Part shown: positions 28,295 to 37,508 of the stretch, piece by piece | Numbering within the stretch: position 1 is the first letter of the stretch | Layout: each line of letters starts with the position of its first letter | Assembly: GCF_003992675.1 (NCBI RefSeq) | Contig: NZ_RZMZ01000015.1 | Coordinates: 1-64,000, forward strand | Length of the DNA: 64,000 nt | Direction: 5' to 3' | DNA from: Flagellimonas marinaquae | GTDB lineage: Bacteria > Bacteroidota > Bacteroidia > Flavobacteriales > Flavobacteriaceae | Position numbers and translations under genes: made by a program | The notes under the pieces: generated by a model | What the model was told of the DNA's origin: nothing | Databases searched by the model: none | What the model saw: the letters and a program-made list of their open reading frames with translations, nothing else

Positions 28295-29305
28295 ATGAAA
28301 AGAATAGTATTAGGCTTAGCACTGGTTTCCATGACCATGGTAAAGGCCCAAGATTTAAACGATATTTTCGTATCGGGCGTCGCAGATGCCGAACGATTTG
28401 CCAATGCCTATCTATCGCCCGTTTCTGAAGGAACTCTCTACAGTATTTCAACCGGATGGTACAATACGGCCGATGCAAAACCCTTGGGAGGTTTTGAAAT
28501 TTCCATCGTTGGAAACTTGACTGGTTTTAAAAATAAGGATGATAAAAAGGCCTTCCTTTTGAATCCAGCAGATTATGAAAACCTCGACTTTGTGAACAAC
28601 CCAGGCCAAGCTAGATTGGTGTCCACCGCATTGGGCGACATTGATGGAGTAGAAGTGTTTGTGGAAGACGAAAGCGGCTTGTTCCGAGAGGAATTTGAAC
28701 TTCCTTCGGGTCTTGCGGGCGAAAATCTCAATTTTATCCCATCAGGGTATATTCAGGCGAGTGTGGGGTTGATCAAGGGTTTGGAGGTAAAAGCCCGTTT
28801 CTTGCCACAGATCAAGTTTGAGGACGACGCCAAGATTGGATTGTTTGGTGCAGGTTTGCAATATGATTTCACCAAAATGTTGCCTGCGGATAAGGTGTTG
28901 CCCGTTGCTATATCTGCCGTAATAGGCTATACCAATCTGAATGGAGAGTACGATTTCACCGATTCTTCGACCATTCAAGGAAGTGACCAGCGTCTGGATG
29001 CTTCCTTTAAAACGTGGAACTTTAGTGCAGTGGTTTCAACCAAAAATATTCCCGTCATCAATTTTTACGGTGGGTTGGGCTATATCACAGGAAAATCGGA
29101 TATTGATTTGTTGGGTACCTACGAGGCCAACGGACCTTTCTTCGCCGAAACTGTGGTAGATCCATTTACGGTTTCTCAAAATGCCAGTGGTATTAACGCC
29201 AACTTGGGTACCAAAATAAAGCTAGGCTTTTTCAGGCTCAATGCCGAATACAATATTGCCGAATTCCGCACTTTTACCTTTGGTATCAACTTCGGATTCA
29301 GGTAG
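28295..29305 (+). CDS. DUF6588-like secreted/outer-membrane protein
   Basis: 336 aa with a signal peptide (about 1-18, ending VKAQ). It resembles the DUF6588 group from memory: ANAYLSPVSEGTLYSISTGWYNTA near the start, LGGFEISIVGN, then strands ending with FTFGINFGFR. Alternating strands and the aromatic end suggest an outer-membrane barrel. It begins 26 bp after the gyrB terminator, so it needs its own promoter, though none is obvious. Function unknown. Confidence 0.75.
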   Translation: MKRIVLGLALVSMTMVKAQDLNDIFVSGVADAERFANAYLSPVSEGTLYSISTGWYNTADAKPLGGFEISIVGNLTGFKNKDDKKAFLLNPADYENLDFVNNPGQARLVSTALGDIDGVEVFVEDESGLFREEFELPSGLAGENLNFIPSGYIQASVGLIKGLEVKARFLPQIKFEDDAKIGLFGAGLQYDFTKMLPADKVLPVAISAVIGYTNLNGEYDFTDSSTIQGSDQRLDASFKTWNFSAVVSTKNIPVINFYGGLGYITGKSDIDLLGTYEANGPFFAETVVDPFTVSQNASGINANLGTKIKLGFFRLNAEYNIAEFRTFTFGINFGFR

Positions 29306-29339
29306 TAGGTAACCCAAAGGACATACCCAAAAATAAAGA

Positions 29340-29358
29340 AGGCCCCGCTCCCGGGGCC
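29340..29358. terminator. terminator after 28295 gene
   Basis: AGGCCCCG and CGGGGCCT form a GC-rich stem with a four-base loop (CTCC). The T-run is weak, and the hairpin lies between converging genes. Confidence 0.7.
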
Positions 29359-29386
29359 TCCTATTTTCATATATGTAGCCTTCACG

Positions 29387-29758
29387 TTACTCCCTGGTGG
29401 CGAAGACCGAGCCATTATCCAAGGTTAAGATTTCAGGTTTTTTGGCTTTTTCCAAGCTTACGGTGATATCTTTCACTTGAGAATCACCATATATAATGGT
29501 ATAGGTCCCGTTCTCTTCGGACCATTTAAAATCGGTATAAAAAGTCAATTTGGAATTGGAGTAGGTTTGGTACCTACCTAAATAAACGTCGTTAAAAATC
29601 CACTCTTCGCGAGTAGTGTTGGTTCCCTTGCCTTCAAGGATGGAAGATTCAGTTTTTGACCAGATGCCCAAGATAGGGTCGTGGTTTTCTGGTACGCGTG
29701 TACAGTTGCTGATGGCGATGATGCCAACAATCGACAACAATGAAAAGAGCTTTTTCAT
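29387..29758 (-). CDS. small lipoprotein, lipocalin-like
   Basis: 123 aa with a lipoprotein signal: a hydrophobic stretch followed by ISNC (Cys19). The mature part starts with a GIWSKTESS stretch and beta-rich sequence ending SLEKAKKPEILTLDNGSVFATRE, like the lipocalin-type putative lipoproteins of Bacteroidota. The assignment is by style only. It is probably anchored to the outer membrane. Confidence 0.72.
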   Translation of the reverse strand: MKKLFSLLSIVGIIAISNCTRVPENHDPILGIWSKTESSILEGKGTNTTREEWIFNDVYLGRYQTYSNSKLTFYTDFKWSEENGTYTIIYGDSQVKDITVSLEKAKKPEILTLDNGSVFATRE

Positions 29759-29971
29759 AGGTCAAGTAGGTTACGTTAAATTTGGGACTATTAGAACGTC
29801 GGTTTGTGACGATGTATTGTATAAAAAATGGAAAATAGTTGCATTTGGTTTAGGACAATGATGTAGGTCATGTTGGAGCAGACAATCCAAATTGATGGGA
29901 ACAAGCTGCCGTTTGCACAAAAGAAGCCGCTAAAACTGGTAAAAGTCAGCTTTTTTCTGCCTCAAATGCCT

Positions 29972-29979
29972 TATTTTTG
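29972..29979 (+). promoter_or_regulatory. mdh promoter -7 box (TATTTTTG)
   Basis: TATTTTTG (TAnnTTTG) lies 25 bp before the mdh ATG; the upstream -33 box is not clear. Confidence 0.6.
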
Positions 29980-30004
29980 AAGACTAAAATTTAAATCTAT
30001 ACAC

Positions 30005-30931
30005 ATGAAAGTTACCGTAGTTGGAGCTGGTGCAGTAGGAGCAAGCTGCGCTGAATACATAGCGATGAAAAATTTTGCATCAGAAGTTGTTTTATTGGAC
30101 ATCAAAGAAGGTTATGCCGAAGGAAAGGCCATGGATTTGATGCAAACCGCTTCTTTGAATGGATTTGATACCAAAATTACTGGAAGCACCAACGATTACA
30201 GCAAAACTGCGAACAGCGATATCGCAGTGATTACCTCTGGAATACCACGTAAACCAGGTATGACCCGCGAGGAATTGATCGGAATCAATGCTGGAATTGT
30301 AAAAACGGTATCCACCAGTCTCTTGGAGCACTCTCCCAACGTGACCATTATTGTAGTGAGCAATCCTATGGACACGATGACCTATCTGGTGCACAAGGCT
30401 ACGGGCTTGCCCAAAAACCGAATCATTGGTATGGGAGGAGCTTTGGACAGCGCACGTTTTAAATACAGATTGGCCGAAGCCTTGGGAGCACCAATTTCCG
30501 ATGTGGATGGAATGGTAATCGGAGGACATAGCGATACCGGAATGGTACCCTTGATTGGGCATGCCACCCGTAATAGCGTAAAGGTTTCCGAATTCCTATC
30601 CGAAGAAAAAATGAACTGGGTCGTGGAAGAGACCAAGGTGGGAGGTGCTACATTGACCAAATTGCTCGGAACCAGTGCTTGGTACGCTCCAGGAGCCGCT
30701 GTTTCTGGTTTGGTGCAGGCCATTGCTTGCGACCAAAAGAAAATGTATCCATGTTCCACCTTGTTGGAAGGCGAGTACGGTTTAAATGATATCTGTATTG
30801 GTGTTCCCGTGATCTTGGGCAAGAACGGTATCGAAAAAATCGTTGAAATCGAACTGTCCGATGCGGAAAAGGCCAAAATGCAAGAAAGTGCCGAAGGTGT
30901 TAAAAAAACCAACGGATTACTGGACGTATAG
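30005..30931 (+). CDS. mdh: malate dehydrogenase
   Basis: 308 aa, LDH-like MDH type. It oxidises malate to oxaloacetate with NAD in the citric-acid cycle. The N-terminal Rossmann motif is VVGAGAVGAS and the NAD-selecting Asp lies in LLDIKEG. The active-site loop is GIPRKPGMTREEL with substrate Arg residues, NP in VVSNPMDTMTYL, and the catalytic His in IGGHSDTGMVP. Normal length. A long hairpin (30956-31035) lies just downstream. Confidence 0.96.
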   Translation: MKVTVVGAGAVGASCAEYIAMKNFASEVVLLDIKEGYAEGKAMDLMQTASLNGFDTKITGSTNDYSKTANSDIAVITSGIPRKPGMTREELIGINAGIVKTVSTSLLEHSPNVTIIVVSNPMDTMTYLVHKATGLPKNRIIGMGGALDSARFKYRLAEALGAPISDVDGMVIGGHSDTGMVPLIGHATRNSVKVSEFLSEEKMNWVVEETKVGGATLTKLLGTSAWYAPGAAVSGLVQAIACDQKKMYPCSTLLEGEYGLNDICIGVPVILGKNGIEKIVEIELSDAEKAKMQESAEGVKKTNGLLDV

Positions 30932-30955
30932 CCTTTATCAAACCAAATTTATTGA

Positions 30956-31035
30956 ATTGCCATTTCTGACGTAAGCCCTAAGGAAATTGCCCAGCGGTTT
31001 TGGGAGATTCCAAGGTTTGTCGGGAATGGCAATTT
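30956..31035 (+). other. 80-nt imperfect long hairpin downstream of mdh
   Basis: AATTGCCATTTCTGAC (30956-30971) pairs with GTCGGGAATGGCAATT (31020-31035) over 16 positions with two or three G-U pairs. The 48-nt apical part also has partial pairing. A T-rich run (TTTCTTTTTT) follows, so it may be the mdh terminator, although it is far larger than the other terminators in this window. It could also be a decayed short repeat element. Confidence 0.55.
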
Positions 31036-31084
31036 CTTTTTTGGCCCATAACCATCATCAGGAATTGCAATTACATCAAATTCT

Positions 31085-31116
31085 ATTGTCAAATCTTATC
31101 GGAAATGATATATTTG
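31085..31116 (+). promoter_or_regulatory. secDF promoter
   Basis: TATATTTG (31109-31116) matches TAnnTTTG, with an ATTG -33-like element 20 bp upstream (31085-31088). The -7 box ends 38 bp before the secDF ATG. Confidence 0.65.
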
Positions 31117-31154
31117 CACGCTGTTTAAGAAAACTTCTATAAAATTAACAATCA

Positions 31155-34121
31155 ATGCAGAATAAAGGACTTATAAGGCTTTTCGCTATCCTTTTTGGCT
31201 TGGTGAGCATCTATCAGTTATCTTATACTTTCATCACTAACAAGTTGGAGGGAGATGCTGAAGCTTACGCAGTTAGCCAAATTTCGGAGGCTGAGGAAGA
31301 CTATGTTGCAAAGCGTGAAGCTTTAGAGGCATCGTATTTGGACTCCATCAGTGATAACACTGTTTTGGGCTATACGAGCTATGGGGAAGCCAAGACAAAA
31401 GAGTTGAACAAGGGATTGGACCTCAAGGGCGGTATCAATGTTACCTTACAGATTTCCGTAAAGGATATTTTGAAAGGCCTTGCCAACAATACCAAAAACC
31501 CGGTATTCAACAAAGCATTGGCCGATGCCGATCAAGCATCAACCAGTAGTGATGATACCTATTTGGAATTGTTTTTTGATGCTTTTGACAACATTAAAGG
31601 TGACACCAAACTTGCTTCACCCGACATTTTCGCAAACAAGGGACTTAGTGATGATATCAATTTTCAAATGTCCGATGAAGAGGTAAAACCTATCATCCGA
31701 AGAAAGATTGATGAATCCATCGTTTCTGCATTCGAAGTACTCCGTGAGCGTATTGATGGTTTCGGGGTTACACAACCCAATATTCAAAGAGAAGGAAATT
31801 CGGGAAGGATCGTAGTTGAGCTTCCTGGAGCCAAAGATATTGCCCGTGCCCAAGAATTGCTGTCCAGCACAGCTCAGTTGGAGTTCTGGGAAACCTATCC
31901 GCAGAGCAACCAAAGTTTGGGGAACTTTTTTGTAAATGCCAACGAGCGTTTAAAAGAGATTTTGGAGCCCAAGGCATCCGAAGAAGAAGCGGCGAAACCT
32001 GAATCCGAGATTGATTCCCTGCTTTCCGATGTGGCTCAGGACTCATTGGACATGACGGCAGAGGCGAACCCACTTTTGGGCAAATTGCTTCCGGCCAACC
32101 CAGGTAGTCACGCCATTGCGCGCGCCATGGTTTCGGATACGGCCGAGTTGGGTAGCTACTTGAGAATGCCGGCAATCAAAAGATTGTTGCCAAACGACAT
32201 CCAATTCACCAAATTCCTTTGGGAAAGACCATCGCAAGACGCAGAAGTGGTGGATTTGTATGCGCTGAAATCCAACAGGGAAGGTACTCCTAGAATAAGC
32301 GGAGACGTAGTTTCCGATGCACAGGATACCTTTGACCAATTCAATAAGCCTGCCGTAAGCATGACGATGAACACCCGTGGTGCCAAGGAGTGGGAAGAAT
32401 TGACAGGTGACGCCTACAACAATCAGACTGGTATCGCCATTGTTCTTGACAATAAAGTGTATACCGCACCTGGGGTGTCTTCCGGACCCATTTCTGGTGG
32501 CCGTTCAGAGATTACAGGTACGTTTACCGTAAACGAAACCAAGGATATCGCCAACGTATTGCGAGCTGGTAAATTACCCGCTTCCGCAGAGATTATCGAT
32601 TCCTTTGTAGTAGGCCCATCATTGGGTCAAGAAGCCATCAACAGTGGTTTGATGTCCTTCCTCATTGCCATGATGTTCGTTTTGGTATGGATGATTTTCT
32701 ACTACGGAAGAGCAGGTGTTTTTGCCGATATCGCACTCTTGTTCAACATTCTCCTGATTTTTGGGGTGTTGACCAGCTTAGGGGCCGTATTGACATTGCC
32801 CGGTATCGCCGGTATCGTATTGACCATTGGTATGTCCGTGGATGCCAACGTACTTATTTTTGAGAGGGTCAAAGAAGAATTGGATAGAGGAAAAGGAAAG
32901 GCGCAAGCCATTGCCGATGGTTTTGGAAACGCATTGTCTTCCATCTTGGATGCCAACATTACTACAGGACTTACAGCGATTATCCTCTTTATCTTTGGTT
33001 CAGGACCCATTAAAGGTTTTGCTACCACCCTGATGATTGGTATTGTAACGTCCTTGTTCACCGCTATTTTTGTAACCCGATTGATGATCGAGGCCTATAC
33101 CAGTAAAAAAGGTCGTCGATTGGATTTCTGTACAGGAATCACCAAGAACTTGTTCAAAAACTTGAGCATCGACTTCTTGTCCAAGCGTAAAATATCATAC
33201 ATTATTTCAGGTATTCTGATTGTTGTGAGTATAGTTTCTTTGATGACTCTTAAACTGCAACAAGGCGTTGATTTTGTAGGAGGACGTTCTTATCAAATTC
33301 GATTTGAAGATCCAGTGAACCCATCTGAGATTGCTGGTGACCTGAATGCTGTTTTTGGAAGTGGAACCAACGCAAAGACTTTTGGTGCCGCCAATCAGAT
33401 TATCATCACCACCAATTACAGGTTTGAAGAAAACGGTCCAGAAGTGGATACCGAGATTCTGAACGAAATGTTCACCCAAATTCAAAAGTATTTCCCTGAT
33501 GGTACTACCTATGACGATTTTAAGCCAGGTGGTACAGCGGAAGATTTGGGCGTTTTGAAATACCGAAAGGTAGGTCCTACCATTGCAGATGACATTAAGA
33601 AAGGAGCTATTTTGGCCATTATTGCCTCGTTGGCTGTGGTGTTCCTGTATATCCTATTCCGATTTAGAAAATGGCAATTCTCCTTGGGAGCTGTTGTTGC
33701 AGTATTCCACGATGTCATGGTCGTATTGGGTATTTTCTCCTTGACCGGAAGCATTATGCCTTTCAATATGGAAATTGACCAAGCCTTTATTGCGGCTATC
33801 CTGACGGTAATAGGTTACTCACTCAACGATACGGTGGTTGTTTTTGACCGTATCCGTGAAATAACTGGACTAAAAGGATTTAACAATGGAGAAAATATCA
33901 ATTCTGCACTGAATAGTACGTTGAGCAGAACGTTGAATACCTCCCTTACTACATTGATTGTATTGTTGGCCATCTTCATCTTTGGAGGTGAGAGCCTAAG
34001 AGGATTTATGTTCGCTATGATTGTTGGTGTAGTTGTGGGTACTTACTCCTCCGTGTTTATTGCAACACCGATAATGTTCGATTCATTGAAGAAGAAAATT
34101 GCTGCTGCTACAGGAGCATAG
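31155..34121 (+). CDS. secDF: protein translocase SecDF fusion
   Basis: A 988-aa fused SecD-SecF membrane protein that uses the proton gradient to pull exported proteins out of SecYEG. SecD part: TM1 (about 8-27), LNKGLDLKGGINVTLQI, a large periplasmic P1 domain (about 60-480, with an acidic Ala/Glu/Ser-rich insertion near 270-310), then five TM segments with VGPSLGQEAI and MSVDANVLIFERVKEEL. SecF part from about 670: GVDFVGGRSYQIRF and VIGYSLNDTVVVFDRIRE. The Asp and Arg residues used for proton transfer are present. The fusion is usual in Bacteroidota. Confidence 0.97.
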   Translation: MQNKGLIRLFAILFGLVSIYQLSYTFITNKLEGDAEAYAVSQISEAEEDYVAKREALEASYLDSISDNTVLGYTSYGEAKTKELNKGLDLKGGINVTLQISVKDILKGLANNTKNPVFNKALADADQASTSSDDTYLELFFDAFDNIKGDTKLASPDIFANKGLSDDINFQMSDEEVKPIIRRKIDESIVSAFEVLRERIDGFGVTQPNIQREGNSGRIVVELPGAKDIARAQELLSSTAQLEFWETYPQSNQSLGNFFVNANERLKEILEPKASEEEAAKPESEIDSLLSDVAQDSLDMTAEANPLLGKLLPANPGSHAIARAMVSDTAELGSYLRMPAIKRLLPNDIQFTKFLWERPSQDAEVVDLYALKSNREGTPRISGDVVSDAQDTFDQFNKPAVSMTMNTRGAKEWEELTGDAYNNQTGIAIVLDNKVYTAPGVSSGPISGGRSEITGTFTVNETKDIANVLRAGKLPASAEIIDSFVVGPSLGQEAINSGLMSFLIAMMFVLVWMIFYYGRAGVFADIALLFNILLIFGVLTSLGAVLTLPGIAGIVLTIGMSVDANVLIFERVKEELDRGKGKAQAIADGFGNALSSILDANITTGLTAIILFIFGSGPIKGFATTLMIGIVTSLFTAIFVTRLMIEAYTSKKGRRLDFCTGITKNLFKNLSIDFLSKRKISYIISGILIVVSIVSLMTLKLQQGVDFVGGRSYQIRFEDPVNPSEIAGDLNAVFGSGTNAKTFGAANQIIITTNYRFEENGPEVDTEILNEMFTQIQKYFPDGTTYDDFKPGGTAEDLGVLKYRKVGPTIADDIKKGAILAIIASLAVVFLYILFRFRKWQFSLGAVVAVFHDVMVVLGIFSLTGSIMPFNMEIDQAFIAAILTVIGYSLNDTVVVFDRIREITGLKGFNNGENINSALNSTLSRTLNTSLTTLIVLLAIFIFGGESLRGFMFAMIVGVVVGTYSSVFIATPIMFDSLKKKIAAATGA

Positions 34122-34150
34122 TTTTTCGTTTTTTATATTACACTTTACAC

Positions 34151-34172
34151 AAAGGCCCTTTTAAGGGCCTTT
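34151..34172. terminator. terminator between secDF and the TreT-like gene
   Basis: AAAGGCCCTT and AAGGGCCTTT around a TT centre, T-rich afterwards; shared by converging genes. Confidence 0.83.
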
Positions 34173-34176
34173 GTTT

Positions 34177-35640
34177 TTATATTCTATTTGCCGATAAGGT
34201 TCCTAACCAGGATAAAAGTTGGCTAAACAAGGTGAAATTCTGGATAACCCTTAATTGTCCATTAAAGCCCCATTTATCCCTTTCTTTGGGATGATTGAGC
34301 ATGTAGGCCATGGTTTTAGCCAAGCTAGCTATATCTGTAGGGTCCGGGTTGATTTGACCTGTTTTGTTATGCACCACTTGATATTTTAACCCTGCGGCAT
34401 TGGAGACCAATACAGGTTTTCTTTTCCACATGGCCTCTGTGGCCGTAAGTCCAAACCCTTCTTGAATGGAATTTTGTGCAATAATGCTGGATGTGCGTTG
34501 GAGCGCATTTACAATTAGCGCATTTTGCTTGGGATTATCCAAAGGCAGTAAGAGTATGGCTATATCGTTTTGCAAGCTAGGGTCCACCTGTTTATACGTT
34601 TCGGTGAGCTCCTGTAATACTTCTTTCCCTTCAGGGTCATCCGATACAAAGGCAGGATCGGGACCTCCCATCACCAATAGGGTCATTTCAATCCTTTTGT
34701 ACTCCAAACTATCGGGATCTCCGTGTTCTCGGTTGTCCAGTTTCATTTTAATAAAGGCTTCCATCAACTCCTTAAAGCCTTTGAGGCGGTCCCAACGAGA
34801 GATTTCGGTGATGATGGGACGATAGATCAAATCCAAGTTCTGACCTGCATCCAAAACATCAAAAGAGCCATCGGGCATTACCTTTCGTACCAAATGCTCA
34901 TAACGGTGGTACAAAATAGCCTTGTGGTCGTCCAACACGCCAGACTGATAAAGGATACCAATACACTTGTGCAATTGCAATTCCCGGTTTTTGTGGCTCA
35001 AAGGGTCTATGGCAGGGGGAATAATGGAAGTTTTGTTTTTCAAGGGCTTGGGCACATAGGAGGGCAGACTAAACACAAAATGGTCATAATCGTCCGTGTA
35101 AGGTTCCAAAAATTTCCATACGGCGTCGGTTACTTTGGTATCTTCCTCCAAACCGATATGGCATCGCCAAATAATGGAGACCCGCTTCTCCTTTTTGATC
35201 ATGGCGGCTAGCGGCATGGGCTGTGGGTCGTGTACCACTACAATATCACCGTCCTTGATAAGCTCCAAGGCCTTTGCGAGATTGTTTCGATTCACTTCTT
35301 CGTAAATCTTACGGTCTTCTCCGGTAAAAACGCCTTTTCCACTTCCGTGAATGGCATTGTGTATACGCTTGGTCAGATCAAAGAAGGCCTCTTTTTTGGC
35401 TTCGATAACCAGCCATTCGATGGATACGCCAAGTTCGCGCAATATCCGCATCTGACTCGGGAGCATTTCGGCCACCCCACCGCCAATGGCCGTAGAGTTG
35501 ATCATCCAAATAGTGCTTCCTTTGAGAGAATCGATAGGGTCTTGGGCCTGTTCCATAAAATCCAGAACAGAGGAATAGAGAGAACCGTACGCCTTATAGT
35601 CTACAAGTTTGGCGCCTGGCTTAACATTAATTTTTTGCAT
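34177..35640 (-). CDS. treT: TreT-like trehalose synthase (GT4 glycosyltransferase)
   Basis: 487 aa. A retaining GT4 glycosyltransferase that resembles TreT, which joins NDP-glucose and glucose to trehalose. N-terminal half: WMINSTAIGGGVAEMLPSQMRIL and VVVHDPQPMPLA, then WRCHIGLE. C-terminal half: ISRWDRLKGFKELMEAF (the Arg/Lys that hold the nucleotide sugar phosphates), LLVMGGPDP and the Glu motif NSIQEGFGLTATEAMW. Trehalose would serve as compatible solute or store. No trehalose-6-phosphate genes are nearby. The function is inferred from overall similarity; a related GT4 activity is possible. Confidence 0.8.
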   Translation of the reverse strand: MQKINVKPGAKLVDYKAYGSLYSSVLDFMEQAQDPIDSLKGSTIWMINSTAIGGGVAEMLPSQMRILRELGVSIEWLVIEAKKEAFFDLTKRIHNAIHGSGKGVFTGEDRKIYEEVNRNNLAKALELIKDGDIVVVHDPQPMPLAAMIKKEKRVSIIWRCHIGLEEDTKVTDAVWKFLEPYTDDYDHFVFSLPSYVPKPLKNKTSIIPPAIDPLSHKNRELQLHKCIGILYQSGVLDDHKAILYHRYEHLVRKVMPDGSFDVLDAGQNLDLIYRPIITEISRWDRLKGFKELMEAFIKMKLDNREHGDPDSLEYKRIEMTLLVMGGPDPAFVSDDPEGKEVLQELTETYKQVDPSLQNDIAILLLPLDNPKQNALIVNALQRTSSIIAQNSIQEGFGLTATEAMWKRKPVLVSNAAGLKYQVVHNKTGQINPDPTDIASLAKTMAYMLNHPKERDKWGFNGQLRVIQNFTLFSQLLSWLGTLSANRI

Positions 35641-35721
35641 GGAAGGGAAGGTTACTGTTTGATTCCCTTATAAGATAGCAAAAAAACGAGTGAGGTTGTT
35701 AATAATCTGTTTTTTAAATGA

Positions 35722-36972
35722 TTACGATTTAATCGAAATCCCTATTGAACCACTTTCCCTAGGTATCAATTCATAGATGTACATCGGCTCCAGTTGGGGC
35801 TCTGTTCGGTGGGAAACAAACACAATGGCGGTTTCGCTCTCCTTGGCTATTTTGTTCACCAAGGCCACGAAAAGGGAGGCGCTGGCATCGTCCAGACCCG
35901 CTGTGGGCTCATCAAGAATCAATAAGGGCGGATGTTTTACCATGGCGCGGGCCATCATCACCAAGCGTTTATCGCCGTCGGATAATTCCCTGAAATGCTC
36001 CCTTTTTCTATCGTCCAATTGCAAAAGTTGGAGCCACTGGCGGGCAAGGTTGATTTCACTATCCGTGGGTTGTACGTAAAGGCCGATTGAATCATGAAGT
36101 CCAGATATGATCATATGTTCCAAACTATGATAACCCCGAAATTTATCCGTAATGGCAGGAGTGTAGTATCCGATTTTTTGCTTCAGGTCCCAAACACTTT
36201 CACCGCTTCCCTTTTTTTGACCAAAAATGGTGAGATCTTGTCCATAGCCTTTGTGACTGTCGCCGGTAATCATGGAGAGGAGGGTAGATTTTCCACTACC
36301 GTTGGGTCCAATCAGTTGCCAAAACTCACCACTTTTAATGGTCCAGTCGATTTGGTCGAGCACAGGTCTGCCATCAAAACTGACAGACACTTTTTTGAAA
36401 CAAACCAATTCTCTGTGTATGGTTTCGATGGGTTTCAGCGGTGCTGGTATGGAGTCTTGGAACGGGTTTGAGGTAATTCTGGTTTCGTTCCAAAAATCAT
36501 CTGGGTATGGGTAGGATTCCAAGGTGCTGCCATCCAATTTGAAAAAGTGGGTTGTACCTGGAAGAATATCATCCAATCGGCTGACCACCTGCACCACTAT
36601 TTTGGTTTTGGCGATTTCCAGCAGTTGTTTCCTAAGCTTGACTTGGGTGGTAACGTCCAAATTATCAAACGGATTCACCAATACCATAAAGTCGGGGTTC
36701 TGTTGGAGCAAATAGTTGAGCAGGGCCTTTTTTTGCTCCCCACTGCTCATGGTCTTGAGCGGTTGATCGCCATCCTTGGTCAAAATTTTGATGTCGTGGC
36801 GATCTTCTTCATCCATATATCGATGAATCTCAGACCTAGAAAACAGCAGCCCATTTAAGTGCTGCAGTTCGGTCAGGCCCTCCACTGTCTTATTTTGAAG
36901 CAACCGCTGCACCAAGGGCTCGGTATTGGCGTTGTTTTGTATGAGGATTGCGTAGCTTTTCGGCCGCTTCAT
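35722..36972 (-). CDS. ModF-like tandem ABC ATPase with degenerate first half
   Basis: 416 aa from ATG 36972, with two nucleotide-binding domains and no membrane part. The second (about 190-410) is intact: Walker A GPNGSGKSTLL, signature ELSDGDKRLV, Walker B LLILDEPTAGLDD and switch His (VFVSHR). The first has a signature (MSSGEQKKALL) and a remnant of Walker B (FMVLVNPFDNLD, without the Glu) but no Walker A. The layout resembles ModF/PhnK-type cytosolic tandem ATPases. No permease is adjacent and the role is unknown. The first half may serve as a structural partner site only. Confidence 0.72.
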   Translation of the reverse strand: MKRPKSYAILIQNNANTEPLVQRLLQNKTVEGLTELQHLNGLLFSRSEIHRYMDEEDRHDIKILTKDGDQPLKTMSSGEQKKALLNYLLQQNPDFMVLVNPFDNLDVTTQVKLRKQLLEIAKTKIVVQVVSRLDDILPGTTHFFKLDGSTLESYPYPDDFWNETRITSNPFQDSIPAPLKPIETIHRELVCFKKVSVSFDGRPVLDQIDWTIKSGEFWQLIGPNGSGKSTLLSMITGDSHKGYGQDLTIFGQKKGSGESVWDLKQKIGYYTPAITDKFRGYHSLEHMIISGLHDSIGLYVQPTDSEINLARQWLQLLQLDDRKREHFRELSDGDKRLVMMARAMVKHPPLLILDEPTAGLDDASASLFVALVNKIAKESETAIVFVSHRTEPQLEPMYIYELIPRESGSIGISIKS

Positions 36973-37019
36973 TCGGTTCAAGGTCTTTCCCCAAAATTAC
37001 GATTATCCTTTAGTTTGGA

Positions 37020-37505
37020 CTATAATCTTGAAAAACTGATGCTATCCCCAACCTGTAGTCCCAATTGGTCGGAAAGACCTGCATTGATTTCGAGTACAAA
37101 TTTGGCGGGGACGTTGGATGGTAAGGTGTTCTCGTTAAAGGGCTGCGCATTTTTTTGAAAGCTCACGATTTTCATCCCTGAGTTGATATAGATGATGTCC
37201 AACGGGATTTCCGTGTTCTTCATGTAAAAGTACTGCAATGCCTCAGTGGGCTGCACAAACAACATTCCCCGATTTGTTTTCATCGATTTCCTGTACATGA
37301 GTCCGGTCTGGGTCTCATATTCCGTTTCGGCAATTTCAATATCAAAATTGGCCTTAATGGAATCCGTTTCGGTAGACAGTACCTTAAGCTCCCCTTCCTT
37401 GGTGAAGGAAACAGTCTCGGTTTTAATTGCGCTCTTGGACTCGGTTTTACAGGATGCCAAAACAAGTAAAAAGACCAAAAAGGAGATATGTTTGAAGTAT
37501 GCCAT
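37020..37505 (-). CDS. DUF192 lipoprotein
   Basis: 161 aa with a lipoprotein signal (VLASC, Cys19). The mature part carries the DUF192 domain: ETQTGLMYRKSMKTNRGMLFVQP, YFYMKNTEIPLDIIYI and FVLEINAGLSDQLGLQVGD. DUF192 forms a small beta-barrel of unknown biochemical role, commonly exported. It starts four bases downstream of the lgt stop, so it is probably in one transcript with lgt. Confidence 0.88.
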   Translation of the reverse strand: MAYFKHISFLVFLLVLASCKTESKSAIKTETVSFTKEGELKVLSTETDSIKANFDIEIAETEYETQTGLMYRKSMKTNRGMLFVQPTEALQYFYMKNTEIPLDIIYINSGMKIVSFQKNAQPFNENTLPSNVPAKFVLEINAGLSDQLGLQVGDSISFSRL

Positions 37506-37508
37506 AAT

